From positions 24,993 through 88,992 of the forward strand of contig VHCN01000004.1 of the NCBI GenBank assembly GCA_016871675.1: DNA of 64,000 nucleotides, in the 5' to 3' direction. Below the pieces are notes generated by a model. The model was not told where the DNA came from, did no database searches, and was given only the letters and a program-made list of their open reading frames with translations. The position numbers and the translations under genes are program-made. This document shows positions 34,449-42,876 of the stretch, piece by piece. This DNA comes from Verrucomicrobiota bacterium (lineage in GTDB: Bacteria > Verrucomicrobiota > Verrucomicrobiia > Limisphaerales > VHCN01). Numbering within the stretch: the first letter of the stretch is position 1; each line of letters opens with the position of its first letter.

Positions 34449-35753
34449 TCAAAATTTCGCCGCGTCCTGGAACACCTTCACCATCTCGCGCGCGAGGTGC
34501 CCGACGCTGAATTTCTCGTAAACCGCGTGGCGGCCCTTGTCGCCGAGCGCCCGGGCGTGCGCGGGATCCAGCAGCAGCGACTCGATGCCGGATGCGAGCG
34601 CGGACGCGTTCGCATCGCACACCACGCCGCCGCCCGTCGCCTCGATGAGTTCCGGGAAGGATGCCGCGCGCGGTTGCACCACGGGCACGCCCGCGGCCAT
34701 GGCCTCGATGAGATACAGCCCGAATGCCTCGCCGTAAACCGCCGGCACGCTGAACACCGATAGTGCGTGGAAGAAATCCAGCTTCCGCTCTCGGTCGAGG
34801 TTCGGGAAGAACTCCGCATCCGCGAGCACGCCCGCGGCGCGCAGCTTTGCCGTCTGCTCCTGCACGAAGCCCTCGTCTCCCGGACCGCAGCCGCCGCCGA
34901 TGTGCAGGCGCAGGTTTGGCACCTTGCCCCGCTGCTTGATCGCGATGAAGGCGTCCACCAGCACATCGAGCCCCTTCTCGCGGCACATGCGCGCGAAGAA
35001 GCCCAGCACCGGCGGGCCCGCGCCTTGCACGTGCGCTTCCGACTCTCGCACCATCGCGTAGCCGTCGAGGTTGATGCCGTTGTGCACCACGCGCACGCGG
35101 CCGCCGGGCAGGCCGAGCCGCCCGGTCATCCGGTCCGCAAAGTAACGGCTCGGCGCCACGAGCGCATCCGCCTCTCGCGCGCGCTCCGCGAGCGTGCGCC
35201 ACACGGCCGTGCGATGCGGCTCCGGCATCGCGTCGAGAAAGTAGTCCTCGCCCTGCAACGTCACCACCACGGGACAGCGCAGCTCGGACTTCAGCCTGCG
35301 CACGAGCCCCGCGAGCATCGCGTTGGACAGGCAGATGGCATCGGGCCTGGGCTGCGACTTGAGGAACGCGATGAGTCCGTCAAGTTCGCGCGCCTGGTTG
35401 CCCTCCTCGCCGCGCAACATCGAGAGCGTCAGCTCGGCGACATCCTCGGGCCGCGTCTTGGCCGCCTTGCCCGCGGCCCACTTGAGCAGCACCGGCGAGG
35501 CGAGCATGCCGTGAAGCCACGCCGGCGCGCGGCGGAAGAACGCGGTCTTCTGCTCCAGATACACGTTCACGCCGCTGAAGAACATCGGCGTGCCGCGCGA
35601 CTGGTCGTCCTCGTCGAGCGTCATCGGCAGGTAGAGCGGGATCATGAGCACGTCGTGGCTCATGCCGCGCAGCGCCGCCACGAGCGCGTTGTCGCGGAAA
35701 CAGTTCCCGCAATACATCCCGCCCGCGCCGGGGGTGATTTGCACGAGGGTCAT
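34449..35753 (-). CDS. Glycosyltransferase family 4 protein with N-terminal CGNC motif
   Basis: A 434-residue GT-B enzyme. The N-terminus MTLVQITPGAGG is followed by MYCGNCFRDN, with C15 and C18 as a cysteine pair typical of one GT4 subgroup. VAPSRYFADRM, VRVVHNGINLDGY and LGFFARMCREKGLDVLVDAF mark the linker and donor domain. EAFGLYLIEAMAAGVPVVQP carries the donor-binding E-x7-E. It transfers a sugar from a nucleotide donor in the cytoplasm. The start at 35753 is 65 bases after the FAD gene stop. The acceptor is unknown; operon context suggests a lipid or aromatic product. Confidence 0.87.
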   Translation of the reverse strand: MTLVQITPGAGGMYCGNCFRDNALVAALRGMSHDVLMIPLYLPMTLDEDDQSRGTPMFFSGVNVYLEQKTAFFRRAPAWLHGMLASPVLLKWAAGKAAKTRPEDVAELTLSMLRGEEGNQARELDGLIAFLKSQPRPDAICLSNAMLAGLVRRLKSELRCPVVVTLQGEDYFLDAMPEPHRTAVWRTLAERAREADALVAPSRYFADRMTGRLGLPGGRVRVVHNGINLDGYAMVRESEAHVQGAGPPVLGFFARMCREKGLDVLVDAFIAIKQRGKVPNLRLHIGGGCGPGDEGFVQEQTAKLRAAGVLADAEFFPNLDRERKLDFFHALSVFSVPAVYGEAFGLYLIEAMAAGVPVVQPRAASFPELIEATGGGVVCDANASALASGIESLLLDPAHARALGDKGRHAVYEKFSVGHLAREMVKVFQDAAKF

Positions 35754-35768
35754 CGGCCGTAATGAGTA

Positions 35769-35826
35769 ACGAGTAATGCGTCCATGGGCAACCGGCGGTT
35801 GTAATGACGCGCCAGGCATTACTCGT
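35769..35826. repeat. Inverted repeat between FAD oxidoreductase and GT4 genes
   Basis: ACGAGTAATGC at 35769-35779 is the exact complement of 35816-35826, with a 36-base spacer. The distal arm includes the FAD gene stop codon. A partial extra copy (AATGAGTAAC) precedes the first arm. It may form an RNA hairpin in the operon transcript that shields the upstream message. Confidence 0.45.
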
Positions 35827-37084
35827 GAGGGATCGGCAGAGCCGGCCCACCCACAGGCAGGTCCTCCGGCAGGGGCGCGAATTCCCTGACTTTGTTCCAG
35901 AGGCTCGTGAAGTCCTTGTTCACATCGCCGCTCAGGCAATCGGTGATTTCTCCGGCGGCGTCGGGGTATTTCATGATCACGTCCTTGAAGGAGAACGCCG
36001 GATTGTAAAACGCGTAAACCAGCTTGCGCATGTTCTCGACGCCCTGGCGCAGCGTGGTTGCGTAGGGCGCGAAGCGCGATGGCGAGACGTCGCGCGCGAG
36101 CAGCGCTTCGTGCACGGCATCGCCGGCCATCACGCCGCTCTTGAGCGCGAGCATCAGCCCGCTGCTGAACACGGGGTCGAGGAACGCAAACGCGTCGCCG
36201 ACGAGCAGCAAGCCCTCGCAGCCGCAGTGGCGCGAGTGAAAGCTGTATTCGCTCGTGACGAAGTAGTCGCCCTCCGATGCGCCGATGGAGAGGTGGTCCT
36301 TGATCCAGAGGTTCTCCTCCACCTCGCGGTGGAAGATGGCCTTCAGGTCCTTCACGCCGCCGCGCGTGAGATACCTGCCCTCGGCCACGACGCCGACGCT
36401 GACCCGGTCGTCGTGCATCGGGATGTGCCAGAACCAGCCCTTGTCCGGCACGAACGCGACCGTGGTCTGCCCCTCGTCAATGCCCGGTTCGCGTTTCGAG
36501 CCGCGGTAGTAGGTCCACACGGCGACCTTGTTGAGATACGGATCGTTCATGCGCCAGCCGTTGCGCACGGCGGCGAAGGCTTCTTTGCCGGTGCAGTCGA
36601 GCGTCATCGGCGCGCGGAACTCGGCGGTCGCGCCGGACTTCAACAGCGCGCGAACACCGGCCACGCGGCCGTCCTCGCAAAGCAGCTCCTTCACCGTGGT
36701 TTCTTCCAGCACCTGCGCGCCGCGGTCGCGCGCGTGGTCGAGCAGCATCTGGTCGAACTCGCTGCGGAGCACCTGCCACGTCTGCGCGACAGTCTCGCGG
36801 TCGTAGCGGTTGAAGAAGTAGAAGGGCTGGCTGGCCTTGCCGTCGGGCTGCACGAACACGACGCTGTATTTCTTCTGGAAACACGACGCCTTCATCTTCG
36901 GGATGAGGCCGAGCCGCTCGAGCGGGCCGTAGGTGAACGGGATGAGCGATTCGCCGATGTGGTATCGGGGAAATTTCTCGCGTTCGAGCATCAGCACGCG
37001 GTGGCCGTGCGCGGCGAGGATCGCCGCCGCGCTCGAGCCCGCGGGCCCGGCGCCGATAATGAGCGTGTCGAAGCTGGCGTTCAC
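35819..37084 (-). CDS. FAD-dependent oxidoreductase (halogenase/geranylgeranyl reductase type)
   Basis: A 421-residue flavoprotein. DTLIIGAGPAGSSAAAIL binds FAD. HIGESLIPFTYGPLERLGL is the segment shared by tryptophan-halogenase-like and geranylgeranyl-reductase-like enzymes. LLLVGDAFAFLDPVFSSG is the second FAD motif. The halogenase WxWxIP signature is represented by GWFWHIPMHDD. Oxidation or reduction of an aromatic or polyene carrier-bound group is plausible; halogenation is not shown. The GTG start at 37084 overlaps the upstream stop by four bases (GTGA), so it is coupled to the chorismate-lyase-like gene. Confidence 0.85.
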   Translation of the reverse strand: MNASFDTLIIGAGPAGSSAAAILAAHGHRVLMLEREKFPRYHIGESLIPFTYGPLERLGLIPKMKASCFQKKYSVVFVQPDGKASQPFYFFNRYDRETVAQTWQVLRSEFDQMLLDHARDRGAQVLEETTVKELLCEDGRVAGVRALLKSGATAEFRAPMTLDCTGKEAFAAVRNGWRMNDPYLNKVAVWTYYRGSKREPGIDEGQTTVAFVPDKGWFWHIPMHDDRVSVGVVAEGRYLTRGGVKDLKAIFHREVEENLWIKDHLSIGASEGDYFVTSEYSFHSRHCGCEGLLLVGDAFAFLDPVFSSGLMLALKSGVMAGDAVHEALLARDVSPSRFAPYATTLRQGVENMRKLVYAFYNPAFSFKDVIMKYPDAAGEITDCLSGDVNKDFTSLWNKVREFAPLPEDLPVGGPALPIPHE

Positions 37085-37659
37085 TTCAACGCGGGCGGGA
37101 GGATTTCCACGATCTCGGCCAGCGGACGCTGCTGCGGGTCCCAATGCGTGTTGCGCCGGCCGAAGAGCGTGTGCGGACCGCCGAGGCCGAGCACGGAGTT
37201 GATGAATGTGTCGGACTGCACGCGCAAAAACGCCTTGGGCCGGCTCTCGTGCGCGACGGCGCGTTCGTCGAGGATGCGCCCAAGCGGCACGCGCTCGGCG
37301 AGGATGTCGGCCTTCGCCGCGGGCGGGAACAGCGCGAGGTTGATCTTGATCGCGCCGAACTCGACCGGCCGCCCGTCCTTGTCCGTCACGAGCAGGACCT
37401 CGCGGAAGTAGAAGTCATCGCGCTGCTGGCGGCGCAGCACGCGGATGTGGATGGTGTCGCCGTGGAACTTCTCGAGCGTCGGCGTCATGTCGTCCTGATG
37501 CACCAGCAGCGTCCGGAACGGCTCCGGCACCTCGTCGCCCCGGACGGCCTCGATGACCGGCAGCGCCAGGCCCGCCTGCGTGTAAAAATCGTCCAGAGGA
37601 TACGCGAGGGGGAGGGCGACTGGAGTCGCCGGAGAACCGGATGTCGTCTGGTTGGTCAT
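37081..37659 (-). CDS. Chorismate pyruvate-lyase (UbiC)-like protein
   Basis: A 192-residue protein with the UbiC fold pattern. YFREVLLVTDKDGRPVEFG parallels the E. coli WLREVxLCxDGxPWxxGRT region, with R87 in the place of the product-binding arginine. LFGRRNTHWDPQQRPLAE with VEILPPAL parallels the LWGRRSRF...PLLVTELFLP end, with E185 as the candidate catalytic glutamate. The predicted product is 4-hydroxybenzoate or a similar aromatic acid plus pyruvate. The arginine after the glycine (GRT in UbiC) is replaced by GAI, so altered specificity is possible. It lies 5 bases after the HemN-like gene and overlaps the FAD gene. Confidence 0.75.
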   Translation of the reverse strand: MTNQTTSGSPATPVALPLAYPLDDFYTQAGLALPVIEAVRGDEVPEPFRTLLVHQDDMTPTLEKFHGDTIHIRVLRRQQRDDFYFREVLLVTDKDGRPVEFGAIKINLALFPPAAKADILAERVPLGRILDERAVAHESRPKAFLRVQSDTFINSVLGLGGPHTLFGRRNTHWDPQQRPLAEIVEILPPALK

Positions 37660-37664
37660 GGCCG

Positions 37665-39014
37665 CTAGACGTAGCGCGCGATGTTGTGCTCCGGCTTGAA
37701 GAATTCGTGCAGCAGCTTGTCCACCTGCAGCAGCGCCTCGCGCGTGAGCACGATGCGGTCGCCTTCCACGCTGAGGAAGCCCCAGTCCTTCAATCGTTGG
37801 GTCGGTTCAGCGAAGCGCTCGACCGGGTCTGCGCCGAATTTCGCCTTGAAGTCGCTGCGGCTGTTTGAGCCAAGCTTGAGTTGCAGGATGAACTCGCGGA
37901 TGAACCGTTCGTCGTCTGTCGGCGTGAGTGCGCGGAAGATGGGGAACTGTCCCGCGTTCACCTGCGCCACGTAGGGATCGAAGTCCGCGTGGTTCTGGTA
38001 ATGCACACCGCCGATGTGGCCGAAGCTCGCCACGCCGACGGACAGCAAATCCGCGCCCGCCCACAGCTTGTCCCGATAGACGAACTTGGTCTTCGCCTTG
38101 TCCTTCACCGCCGTGTAGGCGCTCGCGACGGTGTAGCCCGCGCGCTCGAACGCCGTGAAGGCGTCGTTGACCCAGCGGCGCTTGGTCGCCCAATCGGCCA
38201 CCGGAGCGACGAGCTTTTCCTCGGCCTTCATGCGCTGGTAGATGGTCGTGTTATACGGAATCTCCATCTCGTAGATGGTCACCGAGTCGGGCGCGAGTTC
38301 GAGGGTCTTGCGGATGTTCTCGCGCCAGTTGGCCTCGGTTTCCTCGACCATGCCCGCGATGAGGTCGATGTTGATCTGCGGGAAGCCCACGCTGCGCGCA
38401 AACGCGTAGGCGCGGGCGATTTCCTTGCTGTGATGTGCGCGGCCGTTGATCTCCAAAATGTGGTCGTCGAAGTTCTCCACGCCGAGCGAGAGGCGCGTGA
38501 CACCGAGGTCGCGGATGGCCTTCAGCTTGTGGTCGGTGAGCGTGCCCGGCTCGCATTCAAAGGTGACTTCCTCTGCCGCGTCCCACGGCAGCAGCGCCTT
38601 CATGCCGTCGGTGAGGTGCCGCAGCTGCTCGACCGAGAGGTAGCTCGGCGTGCCGCCGCCGAAGTAGATGAAGCCCGGCGTGCGCCCGCCAACACAGGGC
38701 CTGGCCGCGTGCAGCGCGAACTCGCGCAGCACGGCGTCAATGTAACCCTTGATGGCCGCGGAATCCTTGTCGGTGTAAACCTTGAAGTAGCAAAAGTGGC
38801 AGCGCTTCCGGCAGAAGGGAATGTGGACGTAGATGCCGAGCGGCGTGCCGGGCTTGGGCGGGCGCTGCATCGCGTCGAGCACCTGCGGGACGAACTCGGG
38901 TTTCCAGAACGAAAACGGCGGGTAGTTCGAGACGAAGTAGTTGCCGGCGGTCGTCTCCTTTTGGATGGGAGGTGTGGAGGGTCGGGGCGCTTCGAGAGTG
39001 GCTGGCTGGCTCAT
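37665..39014 (-). CDS. HemN/HemW-like radical SAM protein
   Basis: A 449-residue coproporphyrinogen-oxidase-family protein. The Fe-S cysteines C68, C72 and C75 lie in HIPFCRKRCHFCYFKVY. GFIYFGGGTPSYLS, FECEPGTLTDHKL, RLSLGVENFDDHIL and INIDLIAGMVEETEANW follow the family order. An N-terminal stretch of about 55 residues and a long C-terminal winged-helix region are present. It is unlikely to be the main HemW because it sits inside a biosynthetic operon, 9 bases from the propeller gene and 5 from the UbiC-like gene. A radical step or methyl transfer on the operon's product is inferred. Confidence 0.88.
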   Translation of the reverse strand: MSQPATLEAPRPSTPPIQKETTAGNYFVSNYPPFSFWKPEFVPQVLDAMQRPPKPGTPLGIYVHIPFCRKRCHFCYFKVYTDKDSAAIKGYIDAVLREFALHAARPCVGGRTPGFIYFGGGTPSYLSVEQLRHLTDGMKALLPWDAAEEVTFECEPGTLTDHKLKAIRDLGVTRLSLGVENFDDHILEINGRAHHSKEIARAYAFARSVGFPQINIDLIAGMVEETEANWRENIRKTLELAPDSVTIYEMEIPYNTTIYQRMKAEEKLVAPVADWATKRRWVNDAFTAFERAGYTVASAYTAVKDKAKTKFVYRDKLWAGADLLSVGVASFGHIGGVHYQNHADFDPYVAQVNAGQFPIFRALTPTDDERFIREFILQLKLGSNSRSDFKAKFGADPVERFAEPTQRLKDWGFLSVEGDRIVLTREALLQVDKLLHEFFKPEHNIARYV

Positions 39015-39023
39015 GATGCTGTG

Positions 39024-40271
39024 CTACTCCTTCGCCTTTGCCGGCGCGCCACGAGGCGGGCGCGTGAGTGGGGGCGCGAACGCATACACGCCGCCGTCCT
39101 CGCTGCCGATGACCACGAGGTTCTCGACCACCGCGGGCGAGCTGGTGATCCCCTGGCCGATTTCGTAATTCCACAGCTCCTTGCCATCCGCGAGCGAGAC
39201 GACGTAAAGCCGGCCGTCCTCCGAGCCGAACACGACCTTGCCATCGGCGGTCACCACGGGCGAGCTGTCCACCTTGCCCTGTGTCGGGAAGGTCCACACC
39301 GTGTCGCCGTTGTCGAGGCGCACGCAATGCAGCCGCTTGTCGCGGCCGCCGAATAGCACGCGGTCTTTCGTGACCGCGGGCGAGCTGAAGTAGGCGAAGT
39401 TGCGCTCCTTGTAGGTCCACACGTTCGAGCCTTTCGTGAGGTCGATGCACTGGTAGGCGTTCTCGTAGTGGCCGAAGTAGGCGCGCCCGTCCACGAGCGA
39501 CGCCGAGCCCGCCACGTAGGCGCCGGCCTCGATTTCCTTCACCTTCTTCCCGTCGGCGACGCTGATCACGTGCAGCATCGCGTCGCATCCGCCAAACACC
39601 GTCACGCCGCGGTCAACCGCGGGCGAGCCGTTGATGTAATTCCCTGTCTCGTAAACCCAGTTGCTCTTGCCCGTCGCCGCGTTGAGGCAGTGCAGCTTGA
39701 AATCGTAGCTTCCGACAAGCACCCACTTGGACTTGCCGTCAGGCGACGCGGTCCAGTTCGCTGCGCCGAGGATCTTGTCGCCCGTCTCGTGCTTCCACAG
39801 CGGCTTGCCCGACGCGGCGTCGAGCGCGTGCAGGAACGCGTCCGTCGAGCCGATGTAAACGCACCCGTCGAGCAGCATCGGCGACGCCTCGATCGGCCCG
39901 CCGGTCTTGTGCTTCCACAACTCGCGGCCCGTCGCCGCGTCGAACGCGTAGAGATGGCCGTCGTCCGAGCCGATGAACACGCGGTTCTCGCCGATGACGG
40001 CGGAGGATTTGACCGGCCCCCTCGTCTTCGCGCTCCACAGCAACGAGAGCGGCGTGGCGAGCTTCGCGCCGGAGAGCCCCTGCAAGTTCGGCCCGCCGCG
40101 GAACATCGGCCAGCCCGGCAGCGCGGCTTTCGCGGCGACGGGCTCGGCTTTCGTCTTGGCGGCAGCAATCGGTTGCTTCTGCGGATCGGCGCCGAGGTTG
40201 GGCAGCAAAGCCGCAGCCACGGCGACGACCGCGACCGAGGACAAAGTGATGAAGTGAGGCTTCATGGTCAT
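39024..40271 (-). CDS. Secreted PQQ-type beta-propeller protein
   Basis: A 415-residue protein with a Sec signal (FITLSSVAVVAVAAALLPNLGA) and about seven to eight PQQ-like repeats. These show as recurring VFIGSDDGHLYAFDAATGRELW-type blades, for example VYIGSTDAFLHALDAASG and VVFGSEDGRLYVVSLADG. No dehydrogenase catalytic region is attached, so it is a binding or scaffold propeller like BamB relatives. It is the first gene of the six-gene operon and begins 9 bases before the HemN-like gene. An ATG at 40265 is an alternative start. The 262-base divergent gap upstream holds the promoter. Confidence 0.87.
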   Translation of the reverse strand: MTMKPHFITLSSVAVVAVAAALLPNLGADPQKQPIAAAKTKAEPVAAKAALPGWPMFRGGPNLQGLSGAKLATPLSLLWSAKTRGPVKSSAVIGENRVFIGSDDGHLYAFDAATGRELWKHKTGGPIEASPMLLDGCVYIGSTDAFLHALDAASGKPLWKHETGDKILGAANWTASPDGKSKWVLVGSYDFKLHCLNAATGKSNWVYETGNYINGSPAVDRGVTVFGGCDAMLHVISVADGKKVKEIEAGAYVAGSASLVDGRAYFGHYENAYQCIDLTKGSNVWTYKERNFAYFSSPAVTKDRVLFGGRDKRLHCVRLDNGDTVWTFPTQGKVDSSPVVTADGKVVFGSEDGRLYVVSLADGKELWNYEIGQGITSSPAVVENLVVIGSEDGGVYAFAPPLTRPPRGAPAKAKE

Positions 40272-40373
40272 TGGGACTGTCCGACGGAAACGGCGGTTCA
40301 AAGCCAGCCGTCGGGCGAATCCATTGCAAGGCGAGTATCCGGCGCGGGTGGGAGGAAGGCAACCACTTATTAC

Positions 40374-40383
40374 CTACACGTAG
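40374..40383. promoter_or_regulatory. Possible operator CTACACGTAG
   Basis: A short inverted repeat CTAC-AC-GTAG sits in the otherwise empty 262-base gap (40272-40533) between the divergent six-gene operon and a Gfo/Idh gene, in a locally AT-rich patch. It loosely resembles BlaI/CopY-type operators (TAC...GTA). The evidence is weak. Confidence 0.2.
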
Positions 40384-40533
40384 TATCGTCGCGAGAAGCA
40401 CCGCCCTCCGGGCCCGGCATGTCGCCGCGGGCCGTCCCGTTCAGGCCGGACCGGTGACGGGCAGTCCGCGGCAACTCTCCACTCGCCTTCGATTCGCCGG
40501 GGTGCATACTGCCGCCGAATTCCTTGCCGCGCC

Positions 40534-41733
40534 ATGAACACGACACTGAACGGCCTGACGAACCCACCACCGCCACTTTCCCGGCGCGAGTTTCTCGGAG
40601 CCTCGGCGGCGCTGGCGGCGGTGACAGCCGCCACGCCCGCCTTCGCCGCGGAGGCCACGACGTTGCGCGCCGCCGTCATCGGCCACACCGGGCGCGGCGA
40701 TTACGGTCACGGGCTCGACGTGCTTTTCACCGGGCGCGGCGATTGCGAGCTTGCGGCCGTGGCCGACCCCGATCCCGCCGGGCGCGCGAAGGCGGCCGAG
40801 AGAATCAAGGCGCCGCGCCAATACGCCGACTGGCGCGAGATGCTCGACAAGGAAAGGCCGCAGCTCGTGAGCGTTGCGATGCGGCAGGCCGACCAGCACC
40901 GCGAGATCTGCCTCGCCGCGTTGCGCGCGGGCGCGCACGTGTTCTGTGAGAAGCCTTTCGTCACCTGCCCCGCCGAGTCTGACGAACTGCTCGCCGAGGC
41001 GCAGAAGCGCGGCCTGCGCATCGCCGTCGCGCACCAGATGCGCAGCCTGCCCTCGATCGCCGCGCTCAAGCAGGCCATCACCGGCGGACTCATCGGCGAC
41101 GTGCTCGAACTGCGCGCCTTCGGCAAGCAGGACGCCCGCGCGGGCGGCGAGGACATGATCGTGCTCGGCTCGCATCTGTTCGACCTGATGCGGCTCTTCG
41201 TCGGCGACCCGCAATGGTGCACGGCGCGCGTGCTGCAAAAGGGCCGCGACATCACGCGCGCCGACGCGCGCGTCATGCGCGACAACGTCGGGCCGATCGC
41301 GGGCGACGAGGTGAACGCGCAGTTCGGATTCGCCCACGGCGTCTTGGGCACCTTCACCAGCCGCGGACGCCAGCGCGAACTCGTGGCGCACTGGGGCATC
41401 GAGTTCATCGGCAGCAAGGGCGCCGCGCGCATCCTCATGAACATCCCGGCGCAGGTGTTCGTGCTCAAGCCCGGCGCGTGGAAGCCCGACGGCCGCGCGG
41501 ACACGTGGCAGAAGTTCGAGGGCACACCCGCGGGCGTGGACAACTTCCCGTCCGCAAACACCCGGCTCGTGGACGACTGGCTCGCCGCGATCCGCGAGAA
41601 GCGCGACCCGGAATGCAGCGGCCGGAACGGAGCATGGGCCGTGGAGATGGTGATGGCCGTGTATCAGGCCGCGCTCACCGGCCAGCGGACGACCTTTCCT
41701 CTGAAGTCGCGAACCCATCCGCTGATCGCGTGA
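40534..41733 (+). CDS. Gfo/Idh/MocA oxidoreductase with Tat leader
   Basis: A 399-residue protein with leader LSRREFLGASAALAAVTAA. The Rossmann motif is degenerate (RAAVIGHTGRGDYGHGLD). HVFCEKPFVTCPAESDEL has the intact EKP lysine. GEDMIVLGSHLFDLMRLF supplies the C-terminal histidine. It is an exported NAD(P)-dependent sugar or sugar-alcohol oxidoreductase by family. It is divergent from the six-gene operon and convergent with an epimerase-like gene; the 102-base gap has a C-run/G-run hairpin that may end transcription. Confidence 0.88.
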   Translation: MNTTLNGLTNPPPPLSRREFLGASAALAAVTAATPAFAAEATTLRAAVIGHTGRGDYGHGLDVLFTGRGDCELAAVADPDPAGRAKAAERIKAPRQYADWREMLDKERPQLVSVAMRQADQHREICLAALRAGAHVFCEKPFVTCPAESDELLAEAQKRGLRIAVAHQMRSLPSIAALKQAITGGLIGDVLELRAFGKQDARAGGEDMIVLGSHLFDLMRLFVGDPQWCTARVLQKGRDITRADARVMRDNVGPIAGDEVNAQFGFAHGVLGTFTSRGRQRELVAHWGIEFIGSKGAARILMNIPAQVFVLKPGAWKPDGRADTWQKFEGTPAGVDNFPSANTRLVDDWLAAIREKRDPECSGRNGAWAVEMVMAVYQAALTGQRTTFPLKSRTHPLIA

Positions 41734-41835
41734 GGCGAGGCGCCGAAGCCATCCGGAGGATGACTCGGCCGGCGACCAGCAGCCCCCCATCCGGGCGTAG
41801 CAACTGCGAGGGGGGCGCCCCGCGCCGCCGGCAGC

Positions 41836-42681
41836 CTACTTGAACGCCCGCTTGAGGTGTGCGAGGCCCTTCACGGCGATGTCGTTGCGCTTGGGCTCGA
41901 TCTTGCGCCAGATGGCCGCGGCGCGCGCGATCACTTTCACGTCCGTGGTGAAGCTCTCGATCACCACGTCCTTGTCGTAGCCGACCTTGCGGAGCGCCTT
42001 GACGATGGGCTTCCAATCAATGTGGTCGCCGCCCGGCGTGCCGCGGTCGCTGCCGCAGGCGTGAAAGTGGCCGAGGTGCCGGCCCGCCTTGAGAATCGCG
42101 GCAGCCTGGTTCTTCTCCTCGATGTTCATGTGAAACGTGTCGAGATGCAGCTTCACATTTTTCTTCCCGACGGCCTTGATGAGCTTGAGGCCCTGGTCAC
42201 ACGTGTTGAGGAAGTCCGTCTCGAACCGGTTCAGCGGCTCGATGCACAGCTCCACGCCGCGCGCGGCCGCGTAGTCGGCGAGTTCCTTGAGGTTCTTCAC
42301 CACGAGCGCGAACTCGATTTTCTGCTGCGCGGGTTCGACGGCGTCCGCCTTGCCGACGACGGAATAAATCGGGCCGATCATGCGGGGGCAGCCGAGCGCC
42401 GCGGCCTGGTTGGCCAGGGCCTTGCAGTAAGCCATGCCGGTCGCCTGCTCCTCGGGCGTGCCGCGGAAGTCGCGTCCCGGCCCCATGCACGCGCAGATGG
42501 AGCCGATGGCGATGCCGGCTTTCCCGGCGGCGGCCCTCACCGCCGCGGGTTCGATGTGCTCGGGCGCCTCGATGGGAATCTCCACGGTGTCGAAACCCCA
42601 CTTTTTGAATTGCGGGAAGAGCTTCACGCTCGCGGTGGTGAACGGCGAGGTGAACAGGAAGGAGTTGATGCCGAATCTCAT
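41836..42681 (-). CDS. Sugar epimerase/isomerase, D-tagatose 3-epimerase-like
   Basis: A 281-residue TIM barrel of the xylose-isomerase-like group. The metal ligands are in order: glutamate in CIEPLNRFETDF, aspartate in LHLDTFHMNIEEKN, histidine in GHFHACGSDRGTPGGDH and glutamate in VIESF. This set matches D-psicose/D-tagatose 3-epimerases. GGDHIDW is the typical substrate loop. Start 42681 (MRFGINSFLF) is the family start; longer frames cover intergenic sequence. It would epimerise a free ketose. Confidence 0.9.
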   Translation of the reverse strand: MRFGINSFLFTSPFTTASVKLFPQFKKWGFDTVEIPIEAPEHIEPAAVRAAAGKAGIAIGSICACMGPGRDFRGTPEEQATGMAYCKALANQAAALGCPRMIGPIYSVVGKADAVEPAQQKIEFALVVKNLKELADYAAARGVELCIEPLNRFETDFLNTCDQGLKLIKAVGKKNVKLHLDTFHMNIEEKNQAAAILKAGRHLGHFHACGSDRGTPGGDHIDWKPIVKALRKVGYDKDVVIESFTTDVKVIARAAAIWRKIEPKRNDIAVKGLAHLKRAFK

Positions 42682-42876
42682 GGTGTGCGGGGGGAGGGGT
42701 TGGGTTGAAGTTCGCGCGAAGGCTAGAGAATCACGCTGCCGAGGCAAGTGATTTTGCGGTGGCTGAAGCCGCGCGCCCCGCGGCGCGAAGCGCGCCCAGC
42801 GGATTTGATTCGCCAACGCCACGCCGGCTGGTTACGCAGTCCGGCGCGAACCCGCCGCGCCGCCGCGGTTCACGCC

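Noticed and set aside
35819..37084. Calling the FAD enzyme a tryptophan halogenase
   Set aside because: The flavin motifs fit the wider superfamily, but the catalytic lysine and full WxWxIP signature of halogenases could not be confirmed.
40274..40533. Possible riboswitch or small RNA in the divergent gap
   Set aside because: No conserved core sequence or strong multi-stem fold could be recognised by eye.
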